DNA of 64,000 nucleotides from Desarmillaria ectypa (lineage: Eukaryota; Basidiomycota; Agaricomycetes; Agaricales; Physalacriaceae): assembly GCA_030407005.1 (NCBI GenBank), contig JAUDYN010000002.1:3100001-3164000 (forward strand), read 5' to 3'. A program made the translations under genes and the position numbers. How positions within the stretch are numbered: position 1 is the first letter of the stretch; every line of letters begins with the position of its first letter. The notes beneath the pieces are model-generated. The model saw only the letters and a list, made by a program, of their open reading frames with translations. It made no database searches and was not told the DNA's origin. This document shows, piece after piece, positions 49,801 to 62,157 of the stretch.

Positions 49801-50042
49801 CAGACGAATCTTCTTCAGTCAAGAACCAAAAGAGAGCTGCTCATAGTTGAGCAAACCAAACCCTTCCGGAGTTACCGAAGTAGTCTATCGGATGATACGA
49901 CGAAGCAGAAGATAAAAGGCCTTCGAGCTGATCGCATGCACTTGAACCAAATATGCCTTGGTAAAATAATGTGTGTATGTATGCAAAGGAGAATAAACGT
50001 ACTGATAGAAAAACTAAAACTACATCAGGTCAAAAAATATAG

Positions 50043-52016
50043 TTACTCCCTCTCCGAAGCTTTCTCCAGCTGCTGCCGTTTTCTAGACCCGCCACTACCA
50101 GAAGGATATATTAGCATGGCTCAGGAAGGATTATTACCACTTACGCCGTAGTATCCAGACCTCTCTTTTTGCCAGTCTTCGCTTCATCCAAGAACTGGTT
50201 GAGACCAAACACATCACCAGTATCCTTCTCAAACTGCACCGGGCCCTCCCGAACTTCTTGTTCGTTCGCACCTTCGAACCCAACCTGCACTTGACCCAGG
50301 CCAAACCGATCATTGTCCAAAGCCTTCCCAATACCCTCATCGGTACCACCACCGAACGAATCATCGTTGCCCTCTGCAATATTACCCCGAGCTTTGTATA
50401 TTGCCGCAGCCGCAGTAGAGCCGTGGAACAGAGGCTTGTCATAGAGATTGTACGCGTCGTCATCAGCGAAGTTTCCCGACAAAGATTCTTGGTTGAATAA
50501 GCGCGAATCCAGCATAGACTCTTTGGACAATGTCGGCTTCGCAAGACCGAGTGCGACTTTCTCCGAGATATCTCGATTCTGTTGACGGGCAAGCTGCTTG
50601 GCGCGTTGCTCCGCGCCCATGTTGTTCATCCTCATCTCCCGCTCCCGCTCCCGTCTCTTTTCCTGCCGCATCTCGTCACGTATTCTTCGAGCGTCTTCAT
50701 CCTCAGCACTGTCATTAGAGTCGGAATCGCTGTCACTGTCGCTTCCGTAGTTGGCCAAAGATGCTTTCATAGCTGCCTGACCCTGAGCAGTTGGTTTGGG
50801 TGCAGCACCACCACGTTCCTCCCGCGCGCGTTGTGCCAGCATACGCAAGTTCTCTTCCTTCGACGCTTTCTCCTTCTGCATCAGTTTCTGCTGCATGAGC
50901 GACCGTTGCCGAACTTCCTCGCGCGCATGTCGGTCTGCAACAAATAGTGATTCTGAAAATTTAGCGAAGTTGTCATTGATATGAATCTAAGTGGGGTTAG
51001 CCAAGAGGCGAAGTGAACAATTGAGTATACGAACATCTTGTAGACCTCGGCCATCTGCAGCTAATCGCTTATCCAGTGGAATGGTGAAACCCTTGTTGTT
51101 CTTCCAGTTTGATATACATGGCGGTATCATCCACTCCTTTTGCTCAGCGGCGGTGGCTTTCCTGGGCGGACTCCTCAATACTGGGGGTGGGGGGCTGGGA
51201 GGCCCTCTAGGAATCTTCTTGTGCTTGAATCGGGGCGGCTCCAGAGGATCCTCCACAATTTCCGACATCTTTATTATCCGCTGCTTCAAACCGTCTCCAT
51301 TTTGCTGCCCCGGCGTATAACGTATGAAAGTCGTCTTCCCTTGACTATCTGGAACGTTTTTCGGTTGTGCAGCTTTGATTTTTCCGTTGACGAGCTTTTC
51401 AAGTGCCGCACGCGTTTTGTCGGCGGTTGCCTGGACTTCCTCTTCAGAAGGGCGGTCCATTGAGCGGTCTGAGTCTTCAAGGTCTTTTCGGTGGAGAAGA
51501 GGGACGAGGTCTTTGAATTGGGATTGGATGTGCTTGTCGGGTCGTTGCCCTTGATGGGCGATTGCGTCGTAACGAACGTTGCCTTCGCTGTCGACCTGCA
51601 ATGCTAGTGTGTTCCCTGACGAAGCCTGAACGAGATGAGATATACCATTTCACAACAAGAAATAGAGACACACCTTCTTCCGGCCCATCTCCAATGGATA
51701 TTGCGCTACATGACACTCCGGATACGCACCACCATCGCCTGCCTGACAATGAGTACGGAGAAAATCAACAGGAAGGGTAACGCACCGTAATCCTCTGGTC
51801 GAGTGGGTTTCCATCCTTTACGCTGTCCGTACGGCGGAACGGGAATACGTGTAGAGATTACTTGTTGCGACTGTGAAGGAGCAGACGGCAGAACAATGAC
51901 CTCCTCATCGTCAGAGACAACGGAGTCATAAACAGGTTTTGGAAGTAGCCTAATGAATCTCTTTAGTGGTGAACGATACCGAAAAAGCAAAAGACTGACG
52001 CAGCGAGAGCAGCCAT
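50043..52016 (-). CDS. PRP45: Pre-mRNA-processing protein 45 (SNW/SKIP family), 566 aa
   Basis: Spliceosome component of the Prp19-associated group and transcription cofactor in the nucleus. Exons 52000-52016 (17 bases), 51786-51949, 51674-51738, 51035-51595, 50145-50986 and 50043-50094, all in frame. The SNW domain is unmistakable: EVQATADKTRAALEKLVNGK, DPLEPPRFKHKKIPRGPPSP, EWMIPPCISNWKNNKGFTIP and LDKRLAADGRGLQD. The C-terminal part is Arg/Glu-rich and helical with an SDSDSDSD run, then DAYNLYDKPLF and FGLNQFLDEAKTGKKRGLD. The final short exon adds SGGSRKRQQLEKA. The first exon encodes only MAALAA. It is head to head with the Tah18 pseudogene. Confidence 0.95.
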
Positions 52017-52129
52017 GAAGGGAGTGGAGAAACTTATAAGCCAAGGTGGCGGTGTTGACAAACTGTTGATAGTTATTTATTGTGTGCTTAGCACGTGGAT
52101 ATCTCCTCTCTTATCTGACAACCTCCAGC

Positions 52130-54240
52130 GTCGCAGCTGGGCGAGTCTGACGAAACAAAGCCCTTGATCTTCCACGCTACGGAGTCGGGAAATGCCCAGG
52201 AGACTGCAGACAACATCGCCCGTCATTGCAGAGGCATTCATGTCCGATGTCGATTACAGGATGTAGAAACATATTTCCTGTGCGTTCTCTATTTTCTCAT
52301 TATTGTTTTCGTACTGGAATTTTCTTAGGACGACCTCATAAACGAAAGGCTCGTCATATTTGTGATAGTTACCACCGGATCTGGCGTTGAACCACGGTCG
52401 ATGACCTATCTATGGAACATGCTTCTACGCTCTGTCCTCCCCGCAGATTTATCCGAAGACATACATTTCACTGTTTTCGTCCTTGGAGATTCCGCGTATA
52501 ATTGCTGGCCAGCAAAGAAGCTTTTCCGCAGGATGAAGGGACTTTGGGCAACCGAGATATATGAAAGAGGTGCTTGGGTGCGTTACCTGTGTTGGTATAC
52601 TGTATGAAGTGTTGAAACAAAGAAGATAGGACAGATGGTGCTCTGGTATCGTGTATAGAAAGAATGCTGAATGTTCTGGTACAACTGTTTCCCTTGGCAG
52701 AAGGGACAAGCAGACTACCTTGAGATGCCGATGACAAAGTCCAGTGAAAAAGAGTCTCCGGATTCATTACTACAGGATGCGGCCTAATATTATGCTACGC
52801 TCAAGTGCAACGAACGTGTAACAGCAGATGACTGGTACCAGGATGTTCACCATTTCCAGTTCTCATTCGAAGAAGACATACAGTACGTACTCCTTTCGTC
52901 ATCGTATGCCCAGTCTCTCATTGGACTGGGTACAATCCCGGGTTGCAGTTATCCATCATTTACAGCCAAATTATGATGTCGAAGAGTTTCTGTCGTCCAT
53001 GGGTTGGGGAAATGTCGCTGATGAAGTCTACACTCTAGAACGGGTTGAAAAGGGTGAGCTTGATTTGACTGTTTCTACGTGGTTCTGAATGGAACATCAG
53101 ATCAGACAATGCCTAACCACAATCTGTGTTGTGCAAGCCTTCGAACCATCTTCACGCGGTATCTCGACTTCAAAGCTGTCCCGCGCCGAACCTTCTTCCA
53201 GTACCTCCGATATTTTAATACGGATGAACAAGAGTCGGAAAAGCGGGATGTATTTCTTTCGATTGATACTGTTGTTAACATTCCCTCCAATATCCATTGG
53301 CTGGTGTTGAACTCGCTGGCAGGACCAGTTATACGATTATTGCCAACGAGTCAGGCACACAATCCAAGAAGTGCTTACTGAATTTTGTGGGTCCAAGATA
53401 CCCTTACCATACATACTCGATGTGTTCCCACCACTTAGACCTCGAGAGTTTTCGATAGCCTGCTCCGTCAAGGTAATTCCAGATAGTTGTTTAACAATCC
53501 CGGTCCACGACTCCCGCATAGATGCATCCTCGTGAGATACAACTCTGTGTCACTATCGTTAAGTATCGTACCCGCTTACAAATGCCTCGCCGGGGAATAT
53601 ATACCTCGTATTTTTTCACCTTGCAACCAGGTAAGCCAACGTTGAGCTTCTGATGAATCGGTTTTCACCTTCATCTAGGCCACAAGTTAACCATTGGCCG
53701 GTGTTGCGGATCTATCAACCTCCCGGGCCAAAAAACACCTATTATGTGTATCAGTCCAGGCACTGGTGTCGCACCTATGCGATCCTTAATCGAAGAACAC
53801 CCCCCTGCTAACAAAATCCGTAAGTTTTACAATACTTTCCCATTAGCTTTCTACAATCATTTTATCAGGTAACATGCTGTATTTCGTTTGTCGGTCTGCT
53901 TTAAAGGACCAGCACTACGGCAAAGGGTGGGGGGCGTGTGCCGGGGGGACAAACTCGTGTATCGCAGGATGCTCCTGAGGGCGTAAGAAGAACCTGTGTT
54001 CAAGACCTTATAGAGGCAGATGGAGAGAGGGCTTGGGGATTGATATCGCAGGATGCGCGGGTGTAGATTTCAGGGTACGAAAGTTTATTTACTTCTCCAC
54101 TTCCCAATTCACGGAGTTTTGCTTTAGATCGTCAATGTAATGCCTGCAGCGGTGAAGGAGGCCTTTCGGTATTCTGTAGTCAATTATGGAGGTCTAAGCA
54201 CGGAGGCAGGGGAGTATATGAGAAGAATGGTGCTATAAGG
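52130..54240 (+). pseudogene. NADPH-dependent diflavin oxidoreductase (Tah18/NDOR1) pseudogene
   Basis: Tah18 passes electrons from NADPH to Dre2 in cytosolic iron-sulfur assembly. Here all its parts are present in order but not readable as one protein. They are the flavodoxin domain (HATESGNAQETADNIARHC; VIVTTGSGVEPRSMTYLWNM; FVLGDSAYN), the FAD domain (FLSSMGWGNVADEVYTLE; FTRYLDFKAVPRRTFFQYLR; IPLPYILDVFPPLRPREFSI), the FAD/NADPH junction (PIMCISPGTGVAPMRSLIEE) and the C-terminus (SSNVMPAAVKEAFRYSVVNY). No ATG opens the first block, and frames change near 52610-52830, 53050 and 53480, with stops in 52600-52800 and 53990-54060. The family is essential in yeast, so a working copy should exist elsewhere in the genome. 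Confidence 0.85.
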
Positions 54241-54621
54241 CAAGCTAATGGGGGAGCCCTGGAGCTGAGCTTGACATGTATAGACTCCTGAACAATGCTT
54301 CATCGTAAAGAAAGCATCGTGATCGTCCAAAACTTGCGAACCATTATGGGCCCCCTTCATCAAACATTGTCAAACAGACGACGGGCTTTGATCAAAACTT
54401 GCCAGAGGTCTCAATGGGAATCTCTGGACATTTCTAACCGTAGTTTCATGTAGGCGTCTGGTCAGCTCAATTTATAATGAAGTCCTCACAGGCATGTATC
54501 ACTGGCAGCGTATCTCCTACTCCGTCTCAGAATGGCGACCTGTGAATATATTCCGGAACAATTAAACAAATTTTGTGCGTAGTCCAGTCCGGTGATCATT
54601 CTGGCATCAATGTTAACCAGC

Positions 54622-55632
54622 TCAACCGAGGCTTGGGCCAGCGATGGAGAAGGCCGTTTTCTTACTTCTTGTGCGGTGTGCAGCTCTTTCCGAAGGAGGT
54701 GGTGCGTCGTCGGCAATGGTTGCGAGAGAATCATCGATAGCAGAACTTTTGCCTCGACGCGAAGCCCTTTGTCGTTTTGTCACGGGCTTGATTTGTAGCT
54801 CCCAGTCGTCGTCCTCTGGTTCCGAAGGGAATTGGATGCTGTCGACCGGAAGAAATGTCGAACGTGTCGCGTGCAGGAAAGCAGCAGGCACAGAGGAAGC
54901 GTCTTGCCACGTGTTATACAGTCCTACGAGCCGCAAGAAATCGAACTTGTCTTCAGCCGATGTCGATATCAATTCAATGGCACCATCATCGTATTTTGCC
55001 AGCTTTTTTCCCGCGTTCCACGCCAGGCAAAAGGGGCTGACATGGCTCTGCAACTGGTTACGCAGTAGCGGTTGATCGAAAGAATAGAGAAAATCCAATC
55101 TTCCTTTTCCCTGCTCGTATCCTTCCTTAGATCGCTGTAGAGTCCAGCGAGAGACAATATACTCTTTCGGCAGTTCAAGGGAGAAGAATCGAACTTGGAC
55201 GCGTTTTTCTTTATAGTCAAAATACTAAATCATGTCATTCAGCTTCAATCCCTCGATGGAAATTGGAACTTACCATTTTGGCCAGCTTTTTACGTTTCTC
55301 AGCAATGGGTAAGTTTGAAAGGTCGACCATAATCTTGATGTCCTCATGCGACGGTACAAATATAGCGTAGTTTCTGTCCAATATGTCGTGGTATTCCAGG
55401 CACACTGGATATAGACACTGTCGGCTAATCGCTGCGATAGAATTGCAATGCCTACATTCTAAGAGATTCCGGTGAGTACAGGAGTAGTGTCTGGAATACG
55501 CTGCAGGCCCAGCTCCTCTCTAGGGGTGTATGAGCTGTCCGCATCCTCGTCCTTCATGCTTTTGCGCTTTTTCGTTTCCTTTTCAGAAGTGACCAGTGAA
55601 TCTTCTGCAGAAGAAGTTGCGTCGGGAGGCAT
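54622..55632 (-). CDS. Hypothetical protein with Cys/His cluster, 306 aa
   Basis: Exons 55500-55632, 55274-55458 and 54622-55224 keep frame; the first intron is 41 bases. The N-terminus is Lys/Glu/Ser-rich (KKRKSMKDEDADSS). A small Cys/His cluster follows: CRHCNSIAAISRQCLYPVC then EYHD, which might bind zinc. After it comes a globular part (RVQVRFFSLELPKEYIVSRW; LLRNQLQSHVSPFCLAW). The C-terminal 70 residues are basic and Ser/Ala-rich (KRQRASRRGKSS; HRTRSKKT), suggesting nuclear location. No named domain is recognised. A donor-like GTTGAG just before the stop means the 3' end could extend. Confidence 0.6.
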
Positions 55633-55899
55633 TGGGACGGGCGAGTGAGTGTCACGGGCGATGATAGGAGTCGGGAGGGAAGAAGGGGAGTAGTAAACAA
55701 CGCGTAAATAAGTACATGAGTGGCCACAAGTATAACAATGACAAGCACGGGGTAGATATAATGCCGCGGGACCAAATAGAGGAAAGGAAATCGGTCAGTA
55801 CGTCAGCGCGTGGTTATAAGCAGACATAAGCCAGTTAAAATTGGTTCCTCAGTCTGTGCGGTTGACTTCTATACCGCTTCGCTATTGTCAATCGTGTAA

Positions 55900-57184
55900 T
55901 CAAGTGTTTCCTGAACCAAGCTGCGTCTTGAGACCCCACATACCCCACGATGCTTTTGTTTCAATCCCAGGATGCCAGAGCCCCCATGTAATAGCGTAAT
56001 GGTTAAGGACCAGATCTAATTCTTCCACCTCATCCAGGAACTCGAGAGTCGATATCCTGCATGCTGATGAGCTGAGGAAGTAATTTCTGGCAAAGTAGAA
56101 ATTCACCTATTCAATTCTGCTAGGTCAATGTATTGAAGACGGATGTCTCGAAGTGTAAGTGCCCGAGCGGCTGTATATCCAATGCCGGTAAAACGAGTGG
56201 GAAGCGTTTCAACGGTGGAATACGGCTCTGCACCGGGAAGAGAGACATTGCGTGCCTGAAAGAAGTATCATTAACGTTTGAAGACAGATATATAGAAACA
56301 ACACTACCTTGAGATTGTCAACCATAACGCGACCAAAAGAGTCTTGAAGACCAAACATTTCATAAACGATAGTTCCAAGAAGACTGTTGTCACCAGACTG
56401 GGAAAAGTAATGCAAGAACCACCTGAGAAGAGACGAGGAGGCAGACGGTGACATGTACACAAGAACACATTCGAAAAGTAAGAGTGTCGGTAGTGAGGGC
56501 GAGAGCAGAGGTTTCGAGTTTTGTGTTAGAAGGGGACCTAAGGTCTCTTGCGGAGAAAGTCTAAGATCGGCAGGTAAAAGGTGGTACTTGGAAGCATGAA
56601 GAGTAGTTCCCCCGCTAGCTGATGCATGGTAAATATGTTACAGAACGCGACAATGCGTAGGACGCACTGACAAACTTTAACATCGGTTGGGTTGCCCAAG
56701 ACAGCGCTCAACTGTTTGCTCTTCCGGATTGCCATTGCTTTCTTGCTTGTTATTTCAGGGAAGTCGATCTCTATATAGGTCGAAAGAGCATCCTTCTGAG
56801 GGCCTGCCTACTGACCGATCTTTAAGCATACAAGGTGTCATAGAAACGTTTCTCACGTACCGCAATTCGCCAATATCGCGTATCGCTGCCGGCCCCAAGG
56901 CTCAAAATCTGACATTGTTTTCCTTCATCGTGGGACAGAGAGAGCCACTGATTGACAAGATCATCGATAGCAGCAGTGCGAACGTACGTTCCAATGTTGA
57001 TCAAAGGTGGCCGAGTGGGGTGGAGATGAGCACGAGGAAGAAAGTATTGGATGTATGGATCGCTAAGGTAGTGCTTTTGAACTGCAGATAACTTAGCGAG
57101 CGCAGCATCCGAGTCGGTGGAACGTATTGAGGAGTCCGCGTCAGTGGAAGGTGGTGGAAACATAGGTCGTCCAAATTTGGTCAT
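55900..57184 (-). CDS. PPM1: Leucine carboxyl methyltransferase 1 (Ppm1), 359 aa
   Basis: Methylates the C-terminal Leu of the PP2A catalytic subunit, controlling holoenzyme assembly. Exons 56861-57184, 56672-56795, 56308-56618, 56107-56255 and 55900-56071 are in frame; the last intron is only 35 bases. Family signatures: LSAVQKHYLSDPYIQYFLPR, PPLINIGTYVRTAAIDDLV, the SAM-binding ILSLGAGSDTRYWRI, YIEIDFPEITSKKAMAIRK, KYHLLPADLRLSP, LLLFECVLVYMSP and LDEVEELDLVLNHYAITWG. The start at 57184 (MTKFGRP) is chosen over the in-frame Met at 57247. The CG-poor repeat region begins shortly upstream, so the promoter is very short or has been altered. Confidence 0.93.
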
Positions 57185-57419
57185 CGCCCGCCTCGAGTGA
57201 GTACTACTTGTGACATAACCTATCAGTCCATCAAAAACAAGATGCACATCTGAGATATTCAGTCGAGAACTCGATTACGGGTATTACTTTCCTCCAGGTC
57301 TGATTCACAAGACCCAAATAAGACAAATAAGCTTAGAGAATTATCCAACCAAAGAATATTATGACAGCGACCAATGAGGTGCCCATTTGCATTTCAATAC
57401 ATGTAAATTCTTCAGAATA

Positions 57420-58450
57420 TGTACATGTACTTCCTACTTGTTCAGAGTATTGAGCAAGCATTGAAGTTGTTCAGGGAATGTACTGCAGCTGGAATAGGGA
57501 GATGCAGCCACTGCTGGCTGAGCAACTATCAATGGAATACCAATACTACCTCTCCTGGTATGCATTCAGAATCATTTTGTCAATACCCATCAATGTATCA
57601 TGCATTGATGTTTAGTGGAGTGTGAAGGCCTCAATTCAGTGAAGTGTCATCAAGCACAGTCCCAGCCCCATCCCTATCTCCCTTTCCAATAATACCAACT
57701 TCAAGTCCAGTCATTCCAGCTCCTCAACCCCAGACCCCAATACCTTCAGCAAACTCCCTAGATGTTCAGTAGAGAACCAACCCATTGGCTATGGACATGT
57801 ATTCTGGAATAAATCCCACACTGGAATCAATCCTTGGGCTGACTACATCAAATTGACCTCCTGCCCCACACTCATAGACCCAAATGGAAGACCCAAACCC
57901 ACAAATCCAGCCCTATTACATCAACCCAAGGAGGCTCAGCCTACCAGACCCCTACCCTACCCCCATTGTCTATATGCAACAACTCACTTGACAATGAGAC
58001 AATGGGGAACCCATTACCCTCACTGACTGGAAGGTTCTATGATCATGGGACACCCTCCTTGACTCCACCAATTACTGGGCCAACAGTAGAAGGTTGAAAC
58101 AAGTCCTCATTCCCAGCTCCAGAAAAAGCAGTAGTCCTGCTAGAACAGGAGGACATCAGTGAAGCCTTCTTACAAGAGATAGAAGATAATCTCATCAAAA
58201 ATACTTTTGATGAAATTTGAGAATGGTATGCTGGAAACCTGAAAACTGACATTAGATGGTTGGTTACAGAGGAGGTGAAGAATATTGTGAGGCACTGGGA
58301 TGCTGCAATTATCTCTTCACCCATGATATTTTAGTTTGGGAATTGCATCAGGAAGCAATTCCCATATAGAACAAGTACTATTGTTAGACCCAAACTCCGT
58401 TAGACAACAATGGTAAACAATGGGCTGTATCACATTTGTACAGTCACCCA
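57420..58450 (+). mobile_element. CG-depleted transposon remnant
   Basis: Not one CG dinucleotide occurs from 57601 to 58380, unlike the gene-rich DNA to the left. On the plus strand, broken frames read Pro/Ser-rich sequence and then DISEAFLQEIEDNLIKNTFD and TDIRWLVTEEVKNIVRHWDA before stops, followed by CTVTHCVQEHCQLR. This looks like part of a coding region of a transposable element, but I cannot name its class. It may be separate from the element that follows. Confidence 0.5.
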
Positions 58451-58559
58451 CTGTGTCCAAGAACATTGTCAACTAAGAGTTGAGACTAAAGGCTAGCTTT
58501 AGGCAAGAGGAGAAGTTGACAAGAAAAGTTTGGTATGATTAAACTTAGCTTGAAGCTGG

Positions 58560-58820
58560 GGAATATACAGCAAGAGCTATACTACTTATATACTAAAAGT
58601 GAGGGTCTAATAATAGTAACTGAAATGATGAGTCCATGCATAAAACAAGAGAAACAATAGGATAGTAATGTGACCATCACAAGCCATAGTACAATGGCTA
58701 GTTGTTGGTTGGTAACAATAAGGTGACTGGTCCATGATTGGTGATTGGTGCTAGGATTAGATATGATAAGATTAGTGCCTACATAAGATAAGAAAAAGAA
58801 GAGAAATTGTAACGTCTATC
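58560..58820. repeat. Left direct terminal repeat of the retroelement
   Basis: Two blocks match the right end in the same order and orientation: CTACTTATATAC at 58582-58593 against 63727-63738, and AGGATTAG at 58753-58760 against 63898-63905. Both pairs are separated by exactly 171 bases, so the matches belong to one diverged repeat rather than chance. Borders are approximate. Confidence 0.6.
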
Positions 58821-59299
58821 TGGCATATGCAACTGATCTGATTCAACTGTACCAAAGGCTGAAATCTCTTCCATGTGCTCTGCCATTGTAGAATTATAAT
58901 ATTCAACTACTGAAAGGAAGCTGACTGTTTGCTGGTGCTAAAATGTATACTGGCAATACACCACTAGCACAGCTGCTTCACCCTTGAAACTGGCACTATT
59001 ACTGGCACAGACTCTTTTAATCAGTCAAAATCCATCTCTCTGATCTCTTCTGAGACCTCTGAGACCTTCAAACCCACAAGAATTAGGATCTACTGATCCT
59101 AACCTCTAGAGAGATCTTAAACTGACCATTGTCTGAGAACTAGAATCATATAAGAGGGTTAGAATGGATATTCATCTATCTAATCATCTTGAGTTCAGCT
59201 AACTGAAAAGTGAGTGTAGCCAAGGAACAGGCCTCCCCCACATAGTGAGAGGGACTCAGGTGGATTGCATTATGTATGAGTCACTGAGTAGGAATACAA

Positions 59300-60170
59300 A
59301 TGATGTGGCTATGTGGTATAGCATTCTGTATGGTACATAGTCTGTGAAAGTGAAAGACAAACAAGATATAAACAGAAGAGATGTTTAAGGATAGATAAAG
59401 ACATAAACTACTGAGGCAATGAGAACTAAGCAACAGAAAGAGAATATTAGATTATACCTGGTGAGACAGTGAGGGCACAATAGAGAGAGGCTGGTCTCTT
59501 TATTTTCCCCCACTCACCAGATGTCTTTGCTAAATCAAATATGCTCTGACTCTGCTTGTGACCTGTCTGGTGGGTTGATAATGTGGCTCTCTTTGAATGT
59601 TGAATCTATCTTGTGAGTAGAGATCCAGAAGGCAAATCCTTCAGGGATCCATTCTACTGATGCACACTGTAAATACTTGCATGTGTTATGCAGGTTAAAG
59701 TTGTCAGGCATAGCTATCTCATCAAGATGGAGAAGCCTGTAGAAGCCAGTAAAGAGCATGGCAGCAAAGAGGAGATCATTGTGTGAGGGCATGGCTAGTA
59801 GTCATGCTTGTGCAAGATGAAGATGGTCCCAGGATAGTGGTTGTTTTTGATGAATGGGCTTGCTTCAAAGGTGCATACATCTCTTCAGTGTTTGCTTTAT
59901 GAGCATTCTATTCCTCATTGTGTGAACATTAGGAAAGTAGAGTTTGAGTTGGCTCACTATTTCTGAGAGATAGCTGCTAACAGAGCAAGATTCAATGTGA
60001 TGTGACATGTACACCATGAAGAAGCTAAAAGTGTTAGCAGTCAGTTCGATAGAGAAGTTATAGAGAATGCAGAATATTAGGTAAGAGTTCAGGGTTAATA
60101 AGTATGTTGACTGTAATGAGATGTTGAGTGCGAGGTCTAACATGATTGATCAACAACAAATAAGCTCATT
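59300..60170 (-). pseudogene. Tyrosine recombinase remnant
   Basis: The frame at 59535-59792 reads LLFAAMLFTGFYRLLHLDEI then FAFWISTHKIDSTFKESHII. This is the segment around the first catalytic Arg of fungal tyrosine recombinases (usually ...TGFYGLLRLGEL...), with the Arg apparently changed to His. The downstream His-Arg-Tyr part is not readable. It is adjacent to and downstream of the reverse transcriptase on the same strand. Confidence 0.55.
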
Positions 60171-60299
60171 AAGAGACCAGGCACTGTGAGGAGGTTGCCT
60201 GGCTGTATGAGAGATGTGAATTATTTTTTCATCACCTCCAACATATCTTGAGAGGGTGTGAATGGTTGTATTAAGAGCCAAGACTCAAGGTTGAGTACA

Positions 60300-61980
60300 T
60301 CATCAAATCTGAAGTGGGAGAGGGCATTGGCAATGCTATTTTCTGACCCAGAGACATATAGGACATGAAGATCAATCACATAGCACAGCAGATGATTGTA
60401 TGAGGGAAGAGCCTGAAGTGAGTCAAACAGATTGACTATGTTCTAATTATCTGTGTGAATAGTTATATGGAGCCATTGCATAAGTGTGAGATCAGATCTC
60501 ATGGTCTTGCAGAATCAGCATAGTGCTGAGACAACACACAGAGCTTCTCAAAAAAAAAAAAATGATGTCCTTTGAAGTGTTGCTAGAAATAGATGCAGAG
60601 AAACTCAGTAGCAGCTCAGGTATCCAGAAACCTATACTAGCTAAGCATGCATCACAATAAATAGTGAGGTTGGTCTATGTGTATGCATTTCAGTTGATCA
60701 CATCAAAAAGAAACACTCCATCTGATTTTTCTACATACTTAAGGAACCAAGTAAGGTCTGTCTTCACTGCATTGTTGAGGTACACAGACTTGTAGGCTTG
60801 ATTCTTTCTAGAGATTTTTATGTACATATGACATAATGCTAGCTTTAAAAGTGGGAAAACATTGAGCAACCAGTTGATCCATCCTGCCAACTGGTTTTAC
60901 TTCTGTAGAGTGTGACATTTGGATGGTGAGTTAATGAAATTGCATACTGCAGTGATGAGCTCAGCCTTGGAGTCAGCTGGTAGTGTGACCATCATAGTGT
61001 TGATATTAATTAGGAACCCAATAATCATCAGGATTGCCTCCCATACTTGTTTTTTATCTTTATGAGAAATACCCAGATCATCTAGAAGTTGAAGGAATTT
61101 CACTTGCTTCATGGGAAGGAGACAGTCATAAGGGTCATACTAGGTAAGCTGTCCCTCTATCTCCTATCTATATATATTATCCATATAGCAAAAAATATTG
61201 AGCAGGAGTTTGATGTAAATAGTGATCTATATGACTAGGCCTATTACTGATGTCCAGTTTTTAAGTGATCCACAACTGCTGAATGAACTCCTCCAGTCCA
61301 CATTGCACTGTAGGTCACCTCTGTCAATACCTCTGTTGATCTTATCATGCATCAGTATATTTGTAGTCATCACTTGCTTGATCTGCCACAATAGGTGTAT
61401 AGGTAGGTGGCAAAAGGTCTCACTTACATCTGACTTTCAGAGAATGAGTCACACATCATCATAAATATGACAAAAGTGTAGGAGTGAGGGCAGGAATTGG
61501 TGTAGAGTGTCCATACAAGGTTTATAAGTACTATCCTTATCTATCATAACTGAAGGTCCCACAGCTCTGGTGTGAGACAAGTCTAAGATCATCTGAATGT
61601 GGCTTTGGTACTGTGATCATAGGTGTGCTGTACATTCCTGGTAAAAGATCAGGATGAAAGATAGAGGAGAATCTCTCTTTTTTGATTTCTAAGTCTTGCT
61701 GACTAGTCAAAAAGTCTTGTTCTCTTACTGACAGGGAAGGTGTCCAGGAGTTGTCTCAAGTGGCTAGATACCTGGAGTCATGTTGAGTGTTTGCCCATGG
61801 CCAGAACTCTTCACACAATGCAGTTATGACTAAGTCAACAAATGGAGTGTTTGGATAGGATATCAAGAGGGATGCAAGGTGGTCAACATTGATTGGTGTG
61901 GTTACATTGAACAGGTGAGGGTTCACTTTGATCATATGCAGCACTGTAAGATTCTAAAGCTCATATTCAGATCAATGTGG
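60300..61980 (-). pseudogene. Reverse transcriptase / RNase H remnant
   Basis: The minus strand gives, in order, VTTPINVDHLASLLISYPNT and LCEEFWPWANT (N-terminal lead-in), SETFCHLPIHLLWQIKQV (finger/palm), CYMDN in the place of the catalytic YVDD box, VKFLQLLDDLGISHKDKKQV, and AGWINWLLNVFPLLKLALCH leading into the RNase H-like part. Stops lie between these blocks, and the changed catalytic box indicates the enzyme is dead. Confidence 0.7.
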
Positions 61981-62157
61981 TAAAGAGTTATCTATTTTCA
62001 TATAATATACTATTCTACTTTCAAACTATGTAGGATCTCATCAAGTATATCCTCTCATGAAGTGAGGTAAATAGCTGATATAATCTTTGCTTGGAGTATC
62101 TACTAATTTCATCTTATCATAGTCACACCAACTTGTGACAGATTCTTTCAGACTCTC

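Noticed and set aside
58043..58324. Minus-strand 93-codon ORF
   Set aside because: The plus strand of the same stretch reads as broken transposon protein; the antisense frame is open mainly because CG loss removes stop-forming contexts.
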